Part shown: positions 61,548 to 64,000 of the stretch, piece by piece
Layout: each line of letters opens with the position of its first letter
Numbering within the stretch: the stretch's first letter is position 1
Source of the DNA: JAGPUQ01 sp947084925
GTDB lineage: Bacteria; Pseudomonadota; Gammaproteobacteria; Pseudomonadales; Porticoccaceae
Reading direction: 5' to 3'
NCBI GenBank assembly: GCA_947084925.1
Contig: CAMTUJ010000026.1
Coordinates: 34,346-98,345, forward strand
DNA length: 64,000 nt
Translations under genes and position numbers: made by a program
The notes under the pieces: generated by a model
The model's input: only the letters and a program-made list of their open reading frames with translations
Told to the model about the DNA's origin: nothing
Databases searched by the model: none

Positions 61548-62248
61548 ATCTCGTGACGACCTGCCGGATGTGGTCGGCTGCGGTTGCCCCGCCGCCGCCG
61601 CTGCTGACGCTGGCGGTTTCCGCCCTGCTGCTCGCCGGCTGTGCCGGCCAGCCAGCACCGGAACCCGTACCCACGGTCTCGGAGCGTCTGATGCAAAGGA
61701 TAGAGCGCGAAAATGGCCCCCAGGCGGCGGCCCGCGTAAACCACTGGTTCGCGCTGATCGAGCAGGGCGAATCCGCGCCCGCTGCCGAGCGCCTCCGCCT
61801 AGCCAACAATTTCTTCAACGCCGCCCGCTTCACCACGGACATGGAAGTCTGGCAACAGCAGGACTACTGGGCGACGCCGATCGAATTCCTGATCAAGGAT
61901 GCTGGCGACTGCGAGGAATTCGCCATCGCCAAATACTTCACGCTGCTCCGCATGGGTATCGGCGAAGACGCCATGCGCATCACCTATGTGCGCGCCCAGA
62001 CTCTGCACCAGCCCCACATGGTGCTGGCCTGGTACCCTGCCCCGGATGCCGAGCCATTGATCCTCGATAACATAGAACCCCGCATCCTGCCGGCCGGGGA
62101 GCGGCAGGACCTCACCCCGGTCTACAGCTTCAACGGCACTACATTGTGGCTGGCGCGGACCCGCAAGGAACAGGTGATCTCGGGCTCCGCCACGCAACTG
62201 GAGCAGTGGCAAAGTCTGCGGCGGCGCCTGGACGAAATCTTCCGATAG
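61544..62248 (+). CDS. lapG: LapG-type transglutaminase-like cysteine protease, lipoprotein
   Basis: A 234-aa protein of the bacterial transglutaminase-like cysteine proteinase family. The catalytic triad is visible: Cys123 in IKDAGDCEEFAIAKYF (followed by Glu residues equivalent to the Ca2+ site), His158 in HQPHMVLAWY and Asp175 in LILDNIEPR. A lipobox LLLAGC (Cys33) indicates outer- or inner-membrane attachment. LapG cleaves the N-terminal retention module of LapA-type adhesins under c-di-GMP/LapD control. A TTG start at 61544 overlaps the DUF3106 stop; GTG 61553 or ATG 61568 are possible. No lapD is in the window. Confidence 0.88.
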   Translation: MNLVTTCRMWSAAVAPPPPLLTLAVSALLLAGCAGQPAPEPVPTVSERLMQRIERENGPQAAARVNHWFALIEQGESAPAAERLRLANNFFNAARFTTDMEVWQQQDYWATPIEFLIKDAGDCEEFAIAKYFTLLRMGIGEDAMRITYVRAQTLHQPHMVLAWYPAPDAEPLILDNIEPRILPAGERQDLTPVYSFNGTTLWLARTRKEQVISGSATQLEQWQSLRRRLDEIFR

Positions 62249-62310
62249 CGATCAGCGAACGGATTGTGCGTGAGACTCAGCCAAGTGCTGACGACAGATC
62301 CAGCGGTCAT

Positions 62311-62338
62311 AAAAAAGCCGCCACCCGAGGGTGGCGGC
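62311..62338 (-). terminator. Rho-independent terminator of the adhesin gene
   Basis: GCCGCCACC-CGAG-GGTGGCGGC (62317-62338) is followed on the minus strand by six T (62316-62311). It lies 22 bp past the adhesin stop at 62360 and between two convergent genes. Confidence 0.88.
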
Positions 62339-62359
62339 TCGCGATTGTCTTGCGAAGAA

Positions 62360-63007
62360 TCAGAGGATGGGCGTTGGATCCGTCAGGGTGGTGATGGTCG
62401 CCAAATCGCCCGCACCCAGCGTCGTGATATGCGTGAGCACCGGATCATCGGTTACCGTCACCGTAAAGTAGCCGGAAACCGCGTCCGCGTCGTGATCACT
62501 GGCTGTGTAGGAAAAATTCATCAAAATATCCGCGGCTTGGCCCAGTTGGGTGTACTGGATGCCGCCGACCTTGAAGTCATCGCCACTGCCAAGGCGATCA
62601 TTGACGGTAAAAGTGATCTGATTGAAATCAAAACCGGCGGTTATTGGCCCGGTCAATCCGCCGGCTCCCGGGATGGTTAACGTGCCGCTTGTAGTTTGGC
62701 TCGTTACAGTGTTGGTCACCGTGTAGGAAATAAGATCGTTGCTGTTGCCTCCGACCTGGAAAATATCAAGCTTGAGGTTGTTGACAAAGATCTCGTTACC
62801 GGTGGGAATCGCTCCTCCGACGATCGTCCCGAAGCTGTACTTCACGGTTTCGCCGACGTCCATGACATTATTGTTGATACCGATATAGTTGCTGCTCGCA
62901 TTGACGTTGTCCCCAGGGGTGACCGCAGAAATCAGCAAGCTGGAACCTACGGCAAGCGTTGGTACGGGTCCGCTGGCACTGATTCCGGAAAAGCTCAGAT
63001 TGATGGG
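62360..63007 (-). pseudogene. C-terminal segment of giant adhesin, separated by in-frame stop
   Basis: The frame of the upstream adhesin part continues here without shift for 215 codons (beginning PINLSFSGISASGP) to a TAA at 62360. The sequence is Gly/Thr/Asp-rich beta-sandwich type (DDFKVGGIQYTQLG, ILMNFSYTASDHDADAVSGYFTVTVTDDP) and ends TDPTPIL. No separate ribosome site or likely start codon is seen, so it most likely belongs to the same protein and carries its C-terminal secretion signal. It is followed by a good terminator. If the stop at 63008-63010 is real and not suppressed, this part is not translated. Confidence 0.7.
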
Positions 63008-64000
63008 TTACCTCGGCAGGTCGAGAACATCCGACAGCGTGAGTGCATACCCGCCGGAAGCAGCGCCAGCAGCGGTTGGAGCCAGGGTAAAGACCAGACG
63101 ATCGCCAGCGTCATACCCTGCTCCGCCTGCTGTGTTAACGAAACCCACCAGCTCCCGAAGCCCATCGCCGTTGCTGTCGATAACGGCGGTGGAAACAACA
63201 GCTCCCAGAGATTTCAAGCCGGTAAAGGCCGCGCTGGTGGAAGTTGCACCGTCAAACCGCAGTGACACGCCACCGAATCCGTCAGCACCCAGATTGTAAT
63301 CAATCAGCGACGACAACGACTGTCCCGTGGTATCGACAATGATGCCGTTGAAATCACGCGCACTCGCCGCATCATCATTGAAGGTCACGTTCAACGTGCC
63401 GTTCGCCGTGCTGCCGTCATTGTCCGTGATCCGGTAGGTTAGCCCAACCAGCGGTGCGTTGGCCTCGACACCGCCCGCCGCATGCAGCACGTTGTCCAGC
63501 AGGGTCAGTGTGTAGGCGCCCGTCGCCGGATTGGTCACCACCACGTTGAACAATGCGGTGCCATTGCGGGCGCCGCCGGTGATCGTCGCCGTCAGGGTGT
63601 TGGTGCCGGCGTTCCAGCCGTAGGTCACCGTCTCGGTACCCACCGCGCCCGTCAAACCGTGCATCCCGGCAAACCCGACCGATACCGGCGTGTCGCCACC
63701 CGGGGTAAACGTCAGCGTGCCGTTATAAATGGCTTCGCTCGCGCTCGGGATGGTTTCACCGGCGTTGGCGTTGATGTCGCCCGTCGTGCTCGCCGGGTTG
63801 CCACCCACCAAGCCATCATCGTCCACGGTGGCTGTGGAGGTGCCGCCGCCCGGCACATCATTGCCGATGCTGATGGTCAGCGTCGCGGTGTCGGTGTCGC
63901 CGTCGCCATCGGTCAGGGTGTAGGTGAAGACGTCGCTCACCCCGCCCGCCGTGCCGGCGTTGCGCAGGTAGCTGTAACTGCCGTCCTGGTTCAGGGTCAA
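63008..64000 (-). CDS. Giant type-I-secreted adhesin (VCBS/T1SS-143 repeats), 5' end outside window
   Basis: 330 codons are open from the window edge to TAA 63008. Blocks include the end of a VCBS-type repeat (LNQDGSYSYLRNAGTAGGVSDVFTYTLTDGDGDTDTATLTI), then a T1SS-143-like Ca2+-lectin repeat (TVDDDGLVGGNP, ITDNDGSTANGTLNVTF), and a domain ending DVLDLPR. Such proteins are long surface adhesins or agglutinins exported by type I secretion and, when they carry an N-terminal retention module, released by LapG. The lapG gene is convergent, 0.76 kb from this end. The single in-frame stop before the C-terminal 215 codons is the anomaly. Confidence 0.8.
   Translation of the reverse strand: MTLNQDGSYSYLRNAGTAGGVSDVFTYTLTDGDGDTDTATLTISIGNDVPGGGTSTATVDDDGLVGGNPASTTGDINANAGETIPSASEAIYNGTLTFTPGGDTPVSVGFAGMHGLTGAVGTETVTYGWNAGTNTLTATITGGARNGTALFNVVVTNPATGAYTLTLLDNVLHAAGGVEANAPLVGLTYRITDNDGSTANGTLNVTFNDDAASARDFNGIIVDTTGQSLSSLIDYNLGADGFGGVSLRFDGATSTSAAFTGLKSLGAVVSTAVIDSNGDGLRELVGFVNTAGGAGYDAGDRLVFTLAPTAAGAASGGYALTLSDVLDLPR

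Overview
The window is GC-rich chromosomal DNA from a gammaproteobacterium. This follows from the Pseudomonas-type Dcd, the complete rnfABCDGE set beside metG, the purM / DUF2066 / hda neighbourhood, the arsC-DUF2069-sppA group and the sigma-DUF3619-DUF3106 group. Start codons are often GTG or TTG, and genes frequently overlap by 4 bp (ATGA, GTGA, TTGA). Several lipid or aromatic-type catabolic genes (thiolase, enoyl-CoA hydratase, thioesterase, LLM flavoprotein, amidohydrolase, P450) suggest a free-living heterotroph. I cannot place it reliably below class.

Layout. 1-2.5 kb: a partial SMP-30-like beta-propeller gene and an amidohydrolase, both on the minus strand and separated by a good intrinsic terminator. 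2.9-9.6 kb: kup, two adjacent FAD-dependent dehydrogenases of different families, the ribosome-rescue hydrolase arfB, a VOC protein and a D-2-hydroxyacid dehydrogenase. 9.6-17.1 kb (minus): the Rnf ferredoxin:NAD oxidoreductase operon and metG. 17.3-18.7 kb: apbC and dcd. 18.7-24.3 kb: DUF3014, DUF3108 and purM (minus), divergent DUF2066 and hda, then a NYN-LOTUS protein. 24.4-35.2 kb: a propeller lipoprotein, enoyl-CoA hydratase, thioesterase, an RND efflux pair, an LLM flavoprotein, a metallo-beta-lactamase-fold hydrolase and small membrane proteins.

35.4-36.7 kb is the clearest mobile segment: a decayed integron in canonical layout. It has a truncated integrase gene, an attI-like core, one cassette with a well-formed attC that encodes a PD-(D/E)XK-like protein, and a second cassette whose attC has been cut off. 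A tRNA-Ser(UGA) gene follows.

37-48.6 kb: ppk2, a sulfotransferase, an ATP-NAD/AcoX-type kinase, sppA-DUF2069-arsC, yihY, a TlpA-like lipoprotein, a single-gene fusion of a Rieske [2Fe-2S] domain to a cytochrome P450, and a secreted S8 protease with a BACON domain. 48.6-59.7 kb: deaD, an SDR, a secreted glutaredoxin, a methyltransferase, a VOC-thiolase-SnoaL cluster, DUF1993, prc and xthA. Two copies of a roughly 140-150 bp inverted-repeat element sit directly on the stop codons of their upstream genes.

59.7-64 kb: a His/Tyr-rich secreted protein, an ECF sigma operon that ends in a LapG-type protease, and, convergent to it, the 3' end of a giant type-I-secreted adhesin gene whose frame is broken by one in-frame stop. 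LapG proteases release such adhesins, so these two loci probably act together in surface attachment.

The features most worth follow-up are the Rieske-P450 fusion, the integron remnant, the interrupted adhesin beside lapG, and the stop-codon-associated repeat family.
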